Part shown: positions 27,959 to 38,013 of the stretch, one piece after another
Layout of the letters: each line of letters starts with the position of its first letter
Numbering within the stretch: position 1 is the first letter of the stretch
DNA from: Mycolicibacterium mengxianglii
Lineage (GTDB): Bacteria > Actinomycetota > Actinomycetes > Mycobacteriales > Mycobacteriaceae
Length of the DNA: 64,000 nucleotides
Assembly (NCBI RefSeq): GCF_015710575.1
Contig: NZ_CP065373.1
Span: 3,906,001-3,970,000, forward strand
Direction of reading: 5' to 3'
Made by a program: the position numbers and the translations under genes
The notes under the pieces: model-generated
The model's database searches: none
Seen by the model: the letters and a program-made list of their open reading frames with translations, nothing else
Told to the model about the DNA's origin: nothing

Positions 27959-28450
27959 GTGGCACGCGCGGCAACTCCGGCTATTGCAGCACTGGTATCG
28001 GCCGGTGTTCCGCATGAGGTCCTGCACTACACCCATGACCCGCGCAGTCAGGCCTACGGCGACGAGGCGGTCGCCGAACTGGCCGCCGCCACCGACGCCG
28101 ATCCCCAGCAGATCTTCAAGACCCTGGTCGTCGCCGTGCCCGCAGGTCTGGCTGTGGCGGTCGTGCCCGTTCCCGCCAAACTGTCCCTCAAGGCCGTCGC
28201 CGCCGCGTTGAGCGTGCCGAAGGCGACGATGGCAGACCCTGCAGCTGCCCAGCGTTCGACGGGATACGTCCTCGGCGGGATTTCGCCGCTGGGCCAGCGC
28301 AAGGCCCTACCGACCGTCATCGACGAATCAGCGCTGGCATGGGACCGCATCTGGTGCAGCGCCGGCAAGCGTGGCCTGGAGATCGCGGTGGCACCGGCAG
28401 ATCTGATCACGCTCACCAGCGCAGTCACGGCCGACATCCGCGCCAGATAG
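27959..28450 (+). CDS. ybaK: YbaK/EbsC-type aminoacyl-tRNA deacylase
   Basis: A 163-residue trans-editing enzyme that hydrolyses mischarged Cys-tRNA(Pro). Family features: [37 protein letters not shown] (with the conserved Lys), [25 protein letters not shown] and a late [16 protein letters not shown] 27959 is the start. It is divergent from sigH. In M. tuberculosis the corresponding locus is annotated as two short pieces (Rv3224A/B); here it is one intact gene. Confidence 0.88.
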   Translation: MARAATPAIAALVSAGVPHEVLHYTHDPRSQAYGDEAVAELAAATDADPQQIFKTLVVAVPAGLAVAVVPVPAKLSLKAVAAALSVPKATMADPAAAQRSTGYVLGGISPLGQRKALPTVIDESALAWDRIWCSAGKRGLEIAVAPADLITLTSAVTADIRAR

Positions 28451-28459
28451 TTTGGCTGT

Positions 28460-29239
28460 ATGTCATCAACCAGCTGGTCGGCGGGACGCTATGAGGCAGT
28501 GGCCGAACAGATCGCCCATATCGCCGAAGCCGTGGCCACCTCCGCCGATCGGCGGCGCGCGTTGCGCGGACTCCCCGTCGTCGACCTTGCATGCGGCACG
28601 GGCAGCGCCGCGTTGGCCGCCGCGCGCCTGGGTGCGCAGGTCACCGGCGTCGACATCACCCCCGAGCTGCTGCAGATCGGCGCCGCCAAGGCCGATGCCG
28701 CCGGGCTGTCCGTGCAGTGGCGTACCGCCGACGCCGCCGAAACCGGGCTGCCGACCGGGGCGTTCGATGCCGCGATATCGAACATGGGCATCATCTTCGT
28801 GGAACCGCAGCGGCAGGTCGCCGAGCTCGCAAGGCTACTGAAACCCGGTGCTGTGCTGGCGTTTTCGTCATGGGTACGGGACGCGGTGAACCCGTTTTTC
28901 GACCCGATCGTGGCGGTGCTCGGGACCCCGCCGGCGACGGGACACTCACCTGATCAGTGGGGCGACCCCGCAGTCGTCGAGCAGCGGCTCGCCGGGGACT
29001 TCGACGGGATCGAGTTCCACCGTGACGTGCACACCTGGCGGTTCGACTCCCCCGCGGCCGCGCTGACGTTCGTCACGCGCGAATCCCCGATGCACGTGGA
29101 CGTTCTGGGCCGTGTCGGTCCGGCGCAGCGCGAGGCGCTGATGACTGCGTTCGGCGATGCGCTGGACCAGCACACCGACAGCGGAGGCGCCGTGGCGTTC
29201 GGCTCGTCCTACGTGGTGGTGACCGCGGTGCGCCGCTGA
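28460..29239 (+). CDS. Class I SAM-dependent methyltransferase
   Basis: A 259-residue Rossmann methyltransferase. The SAM-binding motif I is PVVDLACGTGSAALAAARLG, the acidic residue after the second strand is in VTGVDITPELLQIG, and motif IV is FDAAISNMGIIFV. The C-terminal half is unspecific. Ten bases after ybaK on the same strand, so probably co-transcribed. The substrate cannot be told; family relatives methylate lipids, quinones or small molecules. Confidence 0.8.
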   Translation: MSSTSWSAGRYEAVAEQIAHIAEAVATSADRRRALRGLPVVDLACGTGSAALAAARLGAQVTGVDITPELLQIGAAKADAAGLSVQWRTADAAETGLPTGAFDAAISNMGIIFVEPQRQVAELARLLKPGAVLAFSSWVRDAVNPFFDPIVAVLGTPPATGHSPDQWGDPAVVEQRLAGDFDGIEFHRDVHTWRFDSPAAALTFVTRESPMHVDVLGRVGPAQREALMTAFGDALDQHTDSGGAVAFGSSYVVVTAVRR

Positions 29240-29249
29240 ACCAGCTGTC

Positions 29250-30032
29250 CTACAGCAGAGTGGCCTGCTCCGGCTCGGGTTCGGCCGGCTCGATCAGTTC
29301 GGGACCGTTGTTGCGGATGCTGTTGACCAGCGTGGAGACCTGACGGAGGGCGATCCGATCCAGATCGCCGTGGCCGCGCAGCAGCCCCTCGTCGATCGGG
29401 GCATCGGGGTCGAGCCAACGGTCCCAGTCCGGCGCGCTGATGGTCAGTGGCATCCGGTCGTGGATCTCGGCCAGCGGACCGGCGGCATCGGTGGTGATGA
29501 TGGTGCAACTCACCAGCGGGGGTTGGTCCCTGGGCGCGCCGTCGGGTCGCCATGTCGACCACAGACCGGCCATGAACAGCATCTCCCCGTCGCTGCCGTA
29601 CATGTAGAACGGCGTCTTCGGCGCCTTCTTACCCGGCGCTTTCTCCCCGTTGGGTCGCCATTCGTACCAGCCGTCCATCGGGATCAGGCAGCGCTTGCTC
29701 TTGGCGGAATTACGGAACGCCGGGGACGAGGCCACCTTCTCCGCACGCGCATTGATCAGCAGCGGACCCTTGTTGTCCGGACCACCGTCGGCACCAGTCT
29801 TCACCCACGGCGGGATGAGCCCCCACCGCATCGCGCGTATCCGCCGCGTGGACTCGTCGGCGGGCTCCGAATGCCGTTTGACCACGGAGGTGATGGTCTG
29901 CGTGGGGGCGACGTTGAAATCGGGGGCGAAGTTCGCCCCGGACCCACTGTTGTCACCGGTCGTTTCGTCCAACGCCTTGATCTTCTCGGCCAGCAGCGCC
30001 GGGTCCGTGGTGACCGCAAATCGTCCGCACAT
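29250..30032 (-). CDS. SRAP-domain protein (YedK/HMCES), abasic-site DNA crosslinker
   Basis: A 260-residue SOS-response-associated peptidase. Catalytic Cys2 is at the very N-terminus ([10 protein letters not shown]). The family also shows [41 protein letters not shown] and [15 protein letters not shown]. It forms a thiazolidine crosslink with abasic sites in single-stranded DNA, shielding them from cleavage. Equivalent to Rv3226c. The start ATG 30032 is fixed because Cys2 must be exposed after Met removal. Divergent from aroA. Confidence 0.93.
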   Translation of the reverse strand: MCGRFAVTTDPALLAEKIKALDETTGDNSGSGANFAPDFNVAPTQTITSVVKRHSEPADESTRRIRAMRWGLIPPWVKTGADGGPDNKGPLLINARAEKVASSPAFRNSAKSKRCLIPMDGWYEWRPNGEKAPGKKAPKTPFYMYGSDGEMLFMAGLWSTWRPDGAPRDQPPLVSCTIITTDAAGPLAEIHDRMPLTISAPDWDRWLDPDAPIDEGLLRGHGDLDRIALRQVSTLVNSIRNNGPELIEPAEPEPEQATLL

Positions 30033-30087
30033 ATATCCCCATGGTGGCAGAGAACGCCGAAATCACAAGACAAGGCAGGATGGAGTG

Positions 30088-31380
30088 GTGACGACATGGA
30101 CGGCCCCCTGCACCCCGACGCCCGTGCACGCGACCGTCGCGATCCCGGGCTCGAAATCACTGACAAACCGCACGTTGATCCTGGCCGCGGTCGCCGCGGC
30201 TCAAGGCCAGGGCCAATCGACCATCGCCGGCGCGCTGCGCAGCCGCGACACCGATCTGATGATCGGTGCGCTGCGGACCCTGGGTCTGACCGTCGAAGGC
30301 GACGCCGCGGCACTGACGGTCAGCGGGTCGCTGGCTCCATCCGCGGGCGCCACCGTGGATTGCGGACTGGCAGGCACTGTCCTGCGGTTCGTTCCGGCGC
30401 TGGCGGCCCTGGGACCCGTTGATGTGGTGTTCGACGGCGACGAGCAGGCCCGGGCCCGCCCGATCGCGCCGCTGCTGGGGGCGTTGCGCTCCCTGGGGGT
30501 GGACATCGACAACGACTCGATGCCCTTCCGGGTGGCCGGTACGGGCGGGGTCAAGGGCGGCACGGTCGAGATCGACGCGTCGGCGTCCTCGCAGTTCGTC
30601 TCCGGGCTGTTGCTCTGCGGTGCCGCGTTCGAGGAGGGGGTGACCGTCGTGCACACCGGCGACACCCTGCCCTCGGCGCCGCACATCGCCATGACGACAG
30701 CCATGCTGCGGCAGGCGGGCGTGCAGGTCGACGACAGCACCGCCAACCAGTGGCATGTCGCCCCCGGTCCGGTTGCGGCCCGGCACTGGGACGTTGAACC
30801 CGACCTCTCCGGCGCTGCGCCGTTCCTGGCCGCGGCAGTGGTCTCCGGTGGCATTGTGCGACTGACCGGCTGGCCATCGGAGAGTCTGCAGCCCGCCGAT
30901 ACCATTGTTTCGCTGTTCGAGATGCTCAATGCCACTGCCACACAAGCAGATACGCATCTGGAGATCAACGGCACCGCGCTGTATGAGGGGTTCGACGTCG
31001 ACCTCCGCGACATCGGTGAGCTGACACCGGTGGTGGCGGTACTGGCCGCCCTGGCCACACCTGGATCGGTGTCGCAACTACGGGGCATCGCCCACCTGCG
31101 CGGCCACGAAACCGACCGGTTGGCCGCGCTGACCGCCGAGCTCAACGGACTCGGCGGCGAGTGCGAAGAGACCGCCGACGGCCTGCGGATCACCGCCACG
31201 CAGCTGCACGGCGGAACGTGGCACACCTATGCCGACCACCGGATGGCGATGGCCGGCGCCCTGGTCGGGCTACGTGTTGCCGGAGTGGAGATCGACGACA
31301 TCGCAACGACAGCCAAGACGCTGCCGGAGTTTCCGCACCTGTGGTCGGACATGCTGGCCGGACAGGATTTCGGCCTGTGA
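30088..31380 (+). CDS. aroA: EPSP synthase (3-phosphoshikimate 1-carboxyvinyltransferase)
   Basis: Shikimate pathway enzyme joining PEP and shikimate-3-phosphate; 430 residues. Signature segments: [20 protein letters not shown] (phosphate loop), [45 protein letters not shown] and [21 protein letters not shown] chose GTG 30088 ([10 protein letters not shown]), with an upstream GTG at 30085 equally placed; in-frame sequence further upstream runs antisense through the SRAP gene. It is followed closely by rsgA. Confidence 0.95.
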   Translation: MTTWTAPCTPTPVHATVAIPGSKSLTNRTLILAAVAAAQGQGQSTIAGALRSRDTDLMIGALRTLGLTVEGDAAALTVSGSLAPSAGATVDCGLAGTVLRFVPALAALGPVDVVFDGDEQARARPIAPLLGALRSLGVDIDNDSMPFRVAGTGGVKGGTVEIDASASSQFVSGLLLCGAAFEEGVTVVHTGDTLPSAPHIAMTTAMLRQAGVQVDDSTANQWHVAPGPVAARHWDVEPDLSGAAPFLAAAVVSGGIVRLTGWPSESLQPADTIVSLFEMLNATATQADTHLEINGTALYEGFDVDLRDIGELTPVVAVLAALATPGSVSQLRGIAHLRGHETDRLAALTAELNGLGGECEETADGLRITATQLHGGTWHTYADHRMAMAGALVGLRVAGVEIDDIATTAKTLPEFPHLWSDMLAGQDFGL

Positions 31381-31414
31381 ACACGAGGCCGGACGCCGAA
31401 CAAGGGACCCGCCG

Positions 31415-32398
31415 TTGAGCGGTCGCGTCTACGACGAGTCCGACGTCCGGATCCGTCCGGGCAAAGGTTCACGACCGCGTACCAAGACCCGGCCTGAACA
31501 TCTCGACGCGCGGGCGGCGATGGTGGTCACCGTGGACCGGGGACGCTGGGGATGTGTGCTCGACGGTGACCCGGACCGGCCTGTCACCGCGATGCGGGCC
31601 AGGGAGCTGGGCCGAACCCCGATCGTGGTCGGTGACGACGTGGACGTGGTGGGTGATCTGTCGGGGCGGCCCGACAGCCTGGCGCGGATCGTTCGACGTG
31701 GCGAACGGCGAACGGTGTTGCGCCGCACTGCCGATGACACCGATCCCACTGAACGGGTGGTCGTCGCCAACGCCGATCAGCTGATGATCGTGGTGGCGCT
31801 GGCTGATCCGCCGCCACGCACGGGGTTCGTTGAACGGTCGTTGATTGCGGCTTACGCCGGCGGTCTGGAGCCGATTCTGTGTCTGACGAAAAGTGACCTC
31901 GCCGATCCCGAACCGTTCGCGGCGCAATTCGCCGATCTCGATCTGAGGGTGACCACGGCGGGACGCGACGATCCGCTCGAGACCGTGGAGCCATTGTTGA
32001 CCGGCAAGCTGACGGTGCTTCTCGGCCATTCCGGTGTCGGTAAGTCGACGCTGGTGAATCGCCTTGTGCCGGATGCTTATCGGGCCACCGGGGATGTCTC
32101 CGGCGTCGGGAAGGGCAGGCACACTTCCACCCAGTCGATCGCGCTGGCATTGCGCGGCGGCGGCTGGGTGATCGATACCCCGGGTGTGCGTTCATTCGGG
32201 TTGGCCCACATCGAGACCACCGATGTGCTACTGGCGTTCTCGGACCTGGCCGAGGCGATCGCCGACTGCCCGCGGGGATGTGGCCACATGGGCCCGCCTG
32301 CCGACCCCGGATGCGCACTCGACGCGCTGACGGGGCCCGCCGCCGGGCGGGTGTTGGCCGCCCGGCGGCTGTTGGCCGTCCTCCGCGAAGGCGCCTGA
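31415..32398 (+). CDS. rsgA: Ribosome small-subunit-dependent GTPase RsgA
   Basis: A circularly permuted GTPase that checks 30S maturation; 327 residues. An OB-fold precedes the GTPase, whose motifs run in permuted order: G4 CLTKSDLADP, then G1 LLGHSGVGKSTLVNRL, then G3 WVIDTPGVRSFGL. A zinc knuckle follows (ADCPRGCGHMGPPADPGC). It begins at TTG 31415 (SGRVYDESDVRIRPGKG) with AAGGGA at good spacing. In the aroA operon, equivalent to Rv3228. It converges with desA3 with one base between the two stop codons. Confidence 0.93.
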   Translation: MSGRVYDESDVRIRPGKGSRPRTKTRPEHLDARAAMVVTVDRGRWGCVLDGDPDRPVTAMRARELGRTPIVVGDDVDVVGDLSGRPDSLARIVRRGERRTVLRRTADDTDPTERVVVANADQLMIVVALADPPPRTGFVERSLIAAYAGGLEPILCLTKSDLADPEPFAAQFADLDLRVTTAGRDDPLETVEPLLTGKLTVLLGHSGVGKSTLVNRLVPDAYRATGDVSGVGKGRHTSTQSIALALRGGGWVIDTPGVRSFGLAHIETTDVLLAFSDLAEAIADCPRGCGHMGPPADPGCALDALTGPAAGRVLAARRLLAVLREGA

Positions 32399-32399
32399 G

Positions 32400-33698
32400 T
32401 CAGGCGCTGCGGAGCTCCTGCTCGATATTGCGAATGTCGTTGCGCGCCTTTGCCGCTCGCCCCGAGTTGCGCCATGAGCGCACCGTCGCGATGGCGGTCT
32501 TGAGCCCGCGTCGACGACCCGAGGTGTCATCCACCCCGGCGAACTCCGGTCCCAGCTCGGCGAACATCCGCTCACTACGCGTCTCGGGCGCGTCGTCCGC
32601 GGTGTCGCGCAGATACTTGTTGGGCAACGACAGCTTGGCGATGGTGCGCCAGGTCTTGCCGTACTGCATCGCGAACGACCCGGTGGTGTAGGGCAGGTCG
32701 TACTTGTCGCAGATCTCCTTGACCCGGATCGAGATCTCGTGCAACCGGTTGCTGGGCAGGTCCGGATACAGGTGATGCTCGATCTGGTAGCAGAGATTGC
32801 CGCTCATGAAGCGCAGCGCCGGACCGTTCTCGAAGTTGGCGCTACCCAGCATCTGGCGCAGGTACCACTGACCCTTCGATTCACCGACCATGTCGGTCTT
32901 GGTGAATTTCTCGGCGCCGTCAGGGAAATGACCGCAGAAGATCACGGCGTTCGACCAGACATTGCGGATCACGTTGGCGACTGCGTTGGCCCGCATCGTC
33001 GACTTGAAGGTGGCCTTCGGCGACAGCGACGTCAGCGCCGGGTACGCGATGTAGTCCTTGACCACCTGCGTGCCCGCCTTGGTGGCGAACTCCCGTACCC
33101 GGACCAGGCTGGCTTCGCGGTCATCGCGACCCTTGAAGATCTTGCCGAGCTCGAGGTGCTGCAGCCCCACTCCCCATTCGAACCCGGCGGCAAGCACCGT
33201 GTTGTAGAACAGGTTGCCGAGATTGAAGGGCTTCCACCGTTGGTCCCGGGTCACGCGCAGCAGCCCGTAGCCCACGTCGTCGTCCATACCCAGGATGTTG
33301 GTGTATTTGTGGTGCATGAAGTTGTGAGTGAAGCGCCAGTGCTTGGAAGCGCCGCTCATGTCCCATTCCCAACTGGTGGAATGGATCTCGGGATCGTTCA
33401 TCCAATCCCACTGGCCGTGCATGACGTTGTGGCCGATCTCCATGTTCTCGATGATCTTGGCCACGCCGAGGGTCGCCGTGCCTGCCCACCACGCTGAGCG
33501 CTTCGAGCTGGCGGTGAGCATCAGGCGACCTGCTACTTCGAGTGCACGCTGCGCCGCGATGGTGCGGCGGATATAACGCGAATCGCGTTCCCCACGGGAG
33601 TCTTCGATGTCCTGCCGGATGGCGTCGAGCTCAACGGCCAGGCTCTCGATGTCCGCGTCAGTCAAATGGGCGAACTCTGGTACGTCTGTGATTGCCAT
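32400..33698 (-). CDS. desA3: Stearoyl-CoA delta-9 desaturase DesA3
   Basis: A 432-residue membrane di-iron desaturase making oleate from stearoyl-CoA. The three His boxes are GHNVMHGQWDW, HNFMHHKYTN and QIEHHLYPDLPSNRLHEI. Hydrophobic segments around them cross the membrane. Electrons should come from the FNR/2Fe-2S reductase encoded just upstream (Rv3230c-like), the known partner in M. tuberculosis. A perfect 22-bp palindrome lies 33 bases upstream of its ATG (33698), so it has its own regulated promoter. Confidence 0.95.
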   Translation of the reverse strand: MAITDVPEFAHLTDADIESLAVELDAIRQDIEDSRGERDSRYIRRTIAAQRALEVAGRLMLTASSKRSAWWAGTATLGVAKIIENMEIGHNVMHGQWDWMNDPEIHSTSWEWDMSGASKHWRFTHNFMHHKYTNILGMDDDVGYGLLRVTRDQRWKPFNLGNLFYNTVLAAGFEWGVGLQHLELGKIFKGRDDREASLVRVREFATKAGTQVVKDYIAYPALTSLSPKATFKSTMRANAVANVIRNVWSNAVIFCGHFPDGAEKFTKTDMVGESKGQWYLRQMLGSANFENGPALRFMSGNLCYQIEHHLYPDLPSNRLHEISIRVKEICDKYDLPYTTGSFAMQYGKTWRTIAKLSLPNKYLRDTADDAPETRSERMFAELGPEFAGVDDTSGRRRGLKTAIATVRSWRNSGRAAKARNDIRNIEQELRSA

Positions 33699-33730
33699 TG
33701 TTTCCCTCCTTCCGGGTCCCTACGCTACCG

Positions 33731-33752
33731 TAACCTACGGCTCCGTAGGTTA
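33731..33752. promoter_or_regulatory. Perfect palindrome, candidate operator for desA3
   Basis: TAACCTACGG-CT-CCGTAGGTTA: two exact 10-base inverted half-sites with a 2-base centre, in the 68-base gap between the reductase stop and the desA3 start. Size and symmetry fit a TetR-family operator. The same geometry recurs upstream of the reductase gene (34968-34989). Confidence 0.75.
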
Positions 33753-33766
33753 CTAGCCGGTAAATG

Positions 33767-34903
33767 TCATACGTCCACTACGCAGTCACCGGATGCTGCC
33801 GACACACACGTCTGAATGCGCGTCCCCGGCTCGTGCTCGACGCCGGTGCGCAAGTCTCGGACGTGCCCGTCCACCAGCGTGACCACGCACGACTGGCAGA
33901 TACCCATTCGGCAGCCGAACGGCATCTGCACTCCGGCGTTCTCGCCGGCGTCCATCAACGGCGTTGCCCCGTCGACGGCTACAGACCTTCCGCTGCGGCC
34001 GAACGTCACGGTGCCGCCCGCCCCATGCGGGGCCGCGCGAGAAACCGCGAAACGCTCTTGGTGCAGTCGATCGGCCACCCCCGCAGCCGCCCATACTTTG
34101 GCGGCGTCGTCCAACATTCCCTCCGGACCGCATGCCCAGGTTTGGCGGGACTGCCAGTCCGGCACTTCGTCTGCCAACCGCCCCAGATCGAGACGGCCCT
34201 GCGTCCGGGTAGCCCTAACTCGGAACCGGTAAACCGGGTGGGCCTCGGCGAGCGCGGCGAGTTCGTCGGCGAACATCACGTCGTCAGCGGTCGGCGCCGA
34301 GTGGATGTGCTCGATGTCAACGATCTGGTCGCGACGCTGCAGCGTGCGCAGCATCGACATGATCGGCGTGATCCCCGATCCTGCCGTCAGGAACAACACC
34401 GAGGGTGGAGCGGGGTCGGGCATGACGAAGTTGCCTTGAGGGGCTGCCAGTCGCACGATCGTGCCGGGCGCGACCCCGCCGACCAGGTGGCTGGACAGGA
34501 ACCCCTCCGGCATCGCCTTGACCGTGATGGTGATGGTCCGGGTACCGGTGACCGGTGACGACGTCAGCGAGTACGACCGCCACCGCCAACGGCCCTCGAT
34601 CAGGACCCCGATGCCGATGTACTGGCCGGGTTCGTAATCAAAGGAGAACCCCCACCCCGGTTTGATCACCAGGGTCGCGGAGTCCTCGGTTTCGCGCCGC
34701 ACGTCGAGGATGCGCCCACGCAGTTCGCGCGCCGACCACAGCGGGTTGGCCAGATGCAGGTAATCGTCGGGCAGCAGTGGTGTGGTGATCCGCCCGGCGA
34801 TGGTGCGCAACGCGTGCAACGCCGGGTGCCGATCCGCTCCGGCGACCTTGGGGCGCGTGGTGTCGACGATATTGGCGCCGACCTTGATGTGATTCTTGGC
34901 CAT
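33767..34903 (-). CDS. Ferredoxin reductase-like electron donor to DesA3 (FAD/NAD + 2Fe-2S)
   Basis: A 378-residue flavoprotein, equivalent to Rv3230c. An FAD-binding FNR domain ([30 protein letters not shown]) is followed by a NAD(P)-binding domain ([29 protein letters not shown]) and a C-terminal plant-type 2Fe-2S ferredoxin domain with CRMGICQSC and a final Cys in RIQTCVSA. It passes electrons from NADPH to DesA3. Start ATG 34903. Its promoter carries a second copy of the desA3 palindrome, so the pair is likely co-regulated. Confidence 0.93.
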   Translation of the reverse strand: MAKNHIKVGANIVDTTRPKVAGADRHPALHALRTIAGRITTPLLPDDYLHLANPLWSARELRGRILDVRRETEDSATLVIKPGWGFSFDYEPGQYIGIGVLIEGRWRWRSYSLTSSPVTGTRTITITVKAMPEGFLSSHLVGGVAPGTIVRLAAPQGNFVMPDPAPPSVLFLTAGSGITPIMSMLRTLQRRDQIVDIEHIHSAPTADDVMFADELAALAEAHPVYRFRVRATRTQGRLDLGRLADEVPDWQSRQTWACGPEGMLDDAAKVWAAAGVADRLHQERFAVSRAAPHGAGGTVTFGRSGRSVAVDGATPLMDAGENAGVQMPFGCRMGICQSCVVTLVDGHVRDLRTGVEHEPGTRIQTCVSAASGDCVVDV

Positions 34904-34967
34904 AACTCTCCTGCCAGGACTGGTGGCATGCCAACGGTGTCCACCCCCGCTGGCGAAACTCCCGTGG

Positions 34968-34989
34968 CAACCTACGGTACCGTAACTTA
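34968..34989. promoter_or_regulatory. Second candidate operator, upstream of the DesA3 reductase gene
   Basis: CAACCTACGG-TA-CCGTAACTTA, matching the desA3 palindrome at 17 of 20 half-site positions with the same 2-base centre. A further degenerate half-site pair (TTACG-CTG-CCGTA) overlaps its right side, to about 35001. The centre lies about 75 bases upstream of the reductase ATG. Confidence 0.65.
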
Positions 34990-35007
34990 CGCTGCCGTAT
35001 CTAGTCG

Positions 35008-35514
35008 TCAGAGCAAGTCGAGTAGGAACGGCAACTCCTGGGTCGCATACCAGGCCAGGTCGTGGTCCTGGGCGTCGCCGACGGCCAACTCGGCGTCCTC
35101 ATCACCGAGGTCCGCAGCGTCGATGACCTCCACCGCCGCCCGCACCGCCGGTTCGGCTGTCGCGATATCGACATATACCGCCAGCACGTCCTCGAGGGCG
35201 ACGGGCTCGGAAACCCGCACCACGGCGTCATCGAGATCCGGGCGCGGTTTGGCCGATTCGACATCGGCCACGAGCACGCACCGACGCAACGGCAGTGCCT
35301 GAGAGCCCTCGCCGTCATCGGATGCCAGCAGCCGCAACGACCCCAGTGCCGCGTCACGCAGGGCGACTTCGGCCAGTTCGTCGTCATCACCTTCGGCGTA
35401 GGCCTCACGCAACGTCGGGGTCACGGCGAAAGCGGTCCCACCGACCGGGAACAGTGAACCGTCAGCGACGAGTCGCTGCAGCATGGCCAGCGTCGTCGGG
35501 ATATAGACCCGCAT
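35008..35514 (-). CDS. DUF6912-type protein, Rv3231c-like
   Basis: A 168-residue acidic cytosolic protein beginning [20 protein letters not shown], which matches a conserved actinobacterial family whose function is unknown (equivalent to Rv3231c). No catalytic motif is evident. ATG 35514 is chosen; in-frame sequence extends to 35652 but overlaps the ppk2 3' end. It sits upstream of the reductase-desA3 pair on the same strand, separated from it by the operator region. Confidence 0.75.
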   Translation of the reverse strand: MRVYIPTTLAMLQRLVADGSLFPVGGTAFAVTPTLREAYAEGDDDELAEVALRDAALGSLRLLASDDGEGSQALPLRRCVLVADVESAKPRPDLDDAVVRVSEPVALEDVLAVYVDIATAEPAVRAAVEVIDAADLGDEDAELAVGDAQDHDLAWYATQELPFLLDLL

Positions 35515-35578
35515 GAGCAGTGAGGTTAGCGGCACCACCAGGCGGCCGTGGGGCGCAGCCCCTCGATCGAGCCAGCAG

Positions 35579-36397
35579 CTACTCCCGGTCCCCGAGCAGC
35601 GCGGCGACGTGGTCGGGGACATAGTTGGCCAGCTCACGCGGCGGCCGCTCATAGTTGCCGCTGTACACCGGCTTTTTCGGCAGCTTTACCGGCGCACGGT
35701 CGACGTCGTGGTAGTTGATGGTCGACAGCAGGTGGCTCATCATGTTGAGCCGAGCGTGTTTCTTGCTGTCGGACTCCACCACGTACCAGGGGCTCAGGGT
35801 GTTGTCCGTGTGCACCATCATCTCGTCCTTGGCACGGGAGTAGTCCTCCCAGCGGTACACCGACTCCAGGTCCATCGGTGACAGTTTCCACTGCCGGACA
35901 GGATCGTTGAGACGCGACCGGAACCGCCGTAGCTGTTCGTCATCGGACACCGAGAACCAGTATTTGCGCAGGATGATCCCGTCTTCGATCAGCATCTGCT
36001 CGAAGATCGGGGTCTGTCGCAGAAACAGCGAATGTTCCTGTGGCGTGCAGAAATCCATCACTTTCTCGACGCCGGCACGGTTGTACCAGGACCGGTCGAA
36101 CAGGACGATCTCACCGTTGGTGGGCAGGTGGCCGATATAGCGCTGGAAGTACCACTGGCCCCGCTCGCGGTCAGTCGGTGCCGGCAAGGCTGCTACGCGC
36201 GTCACCCGCGGGCTGAGGTACTCGGCCATCCGCTTGATGGTGCCGCCCTTGCCCGCGGCGTCCCGGCCTTCGAACACCACGACGACGCGCGCCCCGGTGT
36301 GCTTGGTCCATTCCTGTAACTTCACGAATTCTGTTTGCAGGCGGAACAACTCGGCCTTGTAGACCTTCTTGGGGAGCTTCGGTTGGGATTCGCCCAT
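35579..36397 (-). CDS. ppk2: Polyphosphate kinase 2 (class I)
   Basis: A 272-residue cytosolic kinase that uses polyphosphate to phosphorylate nucleotides (GDP/ADP to GTP/ATP). Walker A is VVVVFEGRDAAGKGGTIKRM, the Walker B/lid region FDRSWYNRAGVEKVMDFC, and other conserved stretches are GQWYFQRYIGHLP and LSPMDLESVYRWEDYS. ATG 36397 (MGESQPKLPKK) is the start. Equivalent to Rv3232c. The gene ends 64 bases before the DUF6912 start and begins close to the tgs gene, so the three may be one transcript. Confidence 0.93.
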   Translation of the reverse strand: MGESQPKLPKKVYKAELFRLQTEFVKLQEWTKHTGARVVVVFEGRDAAGKGGTIKRMAEYLSPRVTRVAALPAPTDRERGQWYFQRYIGHLPTNGEIVLFDRSWYNRAGVEKVMDFCTPQEHSLFLRQTPIFEQMLIEDGIILRKYWFSVSDDEQLRRFRSRLNDPVRQWKLSPMDLESVYRWEDYSRAKDEMMVHTDNTLSPWYVVESDSKKHARLNMMSHLLSTINYHDVDRAPVKLPKKPVYSGNYERPPRELANYVPDHVAALLGDRE

Positions 36398-36432
36398 CAG
36401 CGCATCGTAGCCGCGACCGGCCCGACGTGCGG

Positions 36433-37845
36433 TCACTGCGCAGCATCGAGCAATTCGTCGAGAGACTCCTGAAGCAGAGTCGGCAAGACATCGACGTCGC
36501 TCATCGCGTCCCGGTCGGCGTTGATCCCGAAATAGAGCGTGCCGTGATAGGACGTGACGCCGATGGCCAACGCCTGGTTGGTCACCAACGGCAGCACGGC
36601 GTAAGTCTCCAGCAGCTTCGTGCCGGCGATATACATCTGCGACTGCGCGCCAGGCACATTGGTGATCAGCAGGTTGAACAGCCGCGCCGAGAAGCTGGAT
36701 GCCACCCGGATGCCCATCGCGTGCAGCGTCGGTGGCGCGAAACCGGAAAGCGTGACGATGGTGCGGGCATCGACGAGGCTGGCGGCAGTGGAATGGGATT
36801 CAGTGGCGTGGGCGATCTGCGACAGCCGGACCACCGCGTTGCCCTCGCCCACCGGCAGATCCACCAGGAACGGCGCCACCTCGCTGATCGCCTGCCCGGG
36901 GCCGGTACCGGAATCCAGATCCGGGCTGGTGTACACCGACATCGGGGCCATGGCCCGCACTGTGGAGGTCCGGGTGACGGGTTCACCGCGGGACAGGAGC
37001 CAGTTGCGCAGAGCCCCCGCGATGACCGCCAGGATCACATCGTTGACGTCACATCCGTAGCGGGCTCGTAAGTGCCGGTAGTCCTCGAGCCGCCCGCTCG
37101 CCACGGTGAACCGCCGGTTGCGCGACACGGTGGTGTTCAGCGGGCTGTTCGGCGCGGTGCCCCGCGCGACCGTGCGCGCGATGTCGAGGGCCCGCCGGCC
37201 GGCGTCGACGATCTCGCCGGAATCGGTCACCACGCTGGCGATCGCCGACTGCACCACCCGCATCTGCTGGTGGGGCCGCGAAACCCAGTCGCCGAGCGCC
37301 CCCATCATCAACTCCGCGGTACCCGGCTCGCGAGCCGGGATCCAGATGTCCTCGCCGAACAGCGGCGGCTTCTGAGCACGGTCGGCGATCACGTCGCCGA
37401 CCTCCAGGGCGGTCATACCGTTGACCAGGGCCTGATGTGACTTGGTGTAGATCGCCACCCGGTTGTTGGCCAGTCCCTCGACCAGGTACATCTCCCACAG
37501 CGGCCGGGACTTGTCCAGTGGCCGGGAGCCGAGCCGGGCGATCAGATCATGCAGCTGGACGTCGCTGCCCGGCGAAGGCAGGGCAGAGCGCCGAATGTGA
37601 TAGGTGATATCGAAGTCGCGGTCGTCGATCCACACCGGACGCGCCAGCCCCCAGGTGACCTCGCGGACCTTCTGGCGGTACCGCGGGATTTGCGGCAGCC
37701 GCTGCTCGACGGTGCCCAGCAGCGTTTCGTAACTCAACCCCGCACGAGGTCGCCTCAGGATGGACAACGTGCCGACATACATCGGCGTCGCGGTGTTCTC
37801 GAATTGGTAAAACGACGCATCGGACGCCGACAACCTTGCCACCAT
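36433..37845 (-). CDS. tgs3: Wax ester synthase/diacylglycerol acyltransferase family protein (Tgs3-like)
   Basis: A 470-residue WS/DGAT-family protein, full length. In M. tuberculosis the equivalent is split into Rv3234c and Rv3233c. The N-terminal condensation-like domain begins VARLSASDASFYQFENTAT. At the place of the catalytic HHxxxDG motif it reads SHQALVNGM: only the first His is kept, the second (general base) is Gln, and Asp is Asn. As I recall it, the M. tuberculosis sequence shows the same change, so it is probably a conserved, catalytically weak or altered branch. C-terminal family features (VTNVPGAQSQMY, LFNLLITNVPG) are intact. Confidence 0.85.
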   Translation of the reverse strand: MVARLSASDASFYQFENTATPMYVGTLSILRRPRAGLSYETLLGTVEQRLPQIPRYRQKVREVTWGLARPVWIDDRDFDITYHIRRSALPSPGSDVQLHDLIARLGSRPLDKSRPLWEMYLVEGLANNRVAIYTKSHQALVNGMTALEVGDVIADRAQKPPLFGEDIWIPAREPGTAELMMGALGDWVSRPHQQMRVVQSAIASVVTDSGEIVDAGRRALDIARTVARGTAPNSPLNTTVSRNRRFTVASGRLEDYRHLRARYGCDVNDVILAVIAGALRNWLLSRGEPVTRTSTVRAMAPMSVYTSPDLDSGTGPGQAISEVAPFLVDLPVGEGNAVVRLSQIAHATESHSTAASLVDARTIVTLSGFAPPTLHAMGIRVASSFSARLFNLLITNVPGAQSQMYIAGTKLLETYAVLPLVTNQALAIGVTSYHGTLYFGINADRDAMSDVDVLPTLLQESLDELLDAAQ

Positions 37846-38013
37846 CTCGGCGTCTCCCCCCTCGCGTCAATGGACGATTTCACCGTAACCGGAGCAGCTG
37901 TGTGTACGCATCACGGGTGCACACACGAACCGGGCAGCTGTGCCATGATCAGCTCGCCCGTCTGCCACTCTCCAGCAGGCCGTCCGTAGCGTCGCGTCCA
38001 CTGGAGGTCCCGC

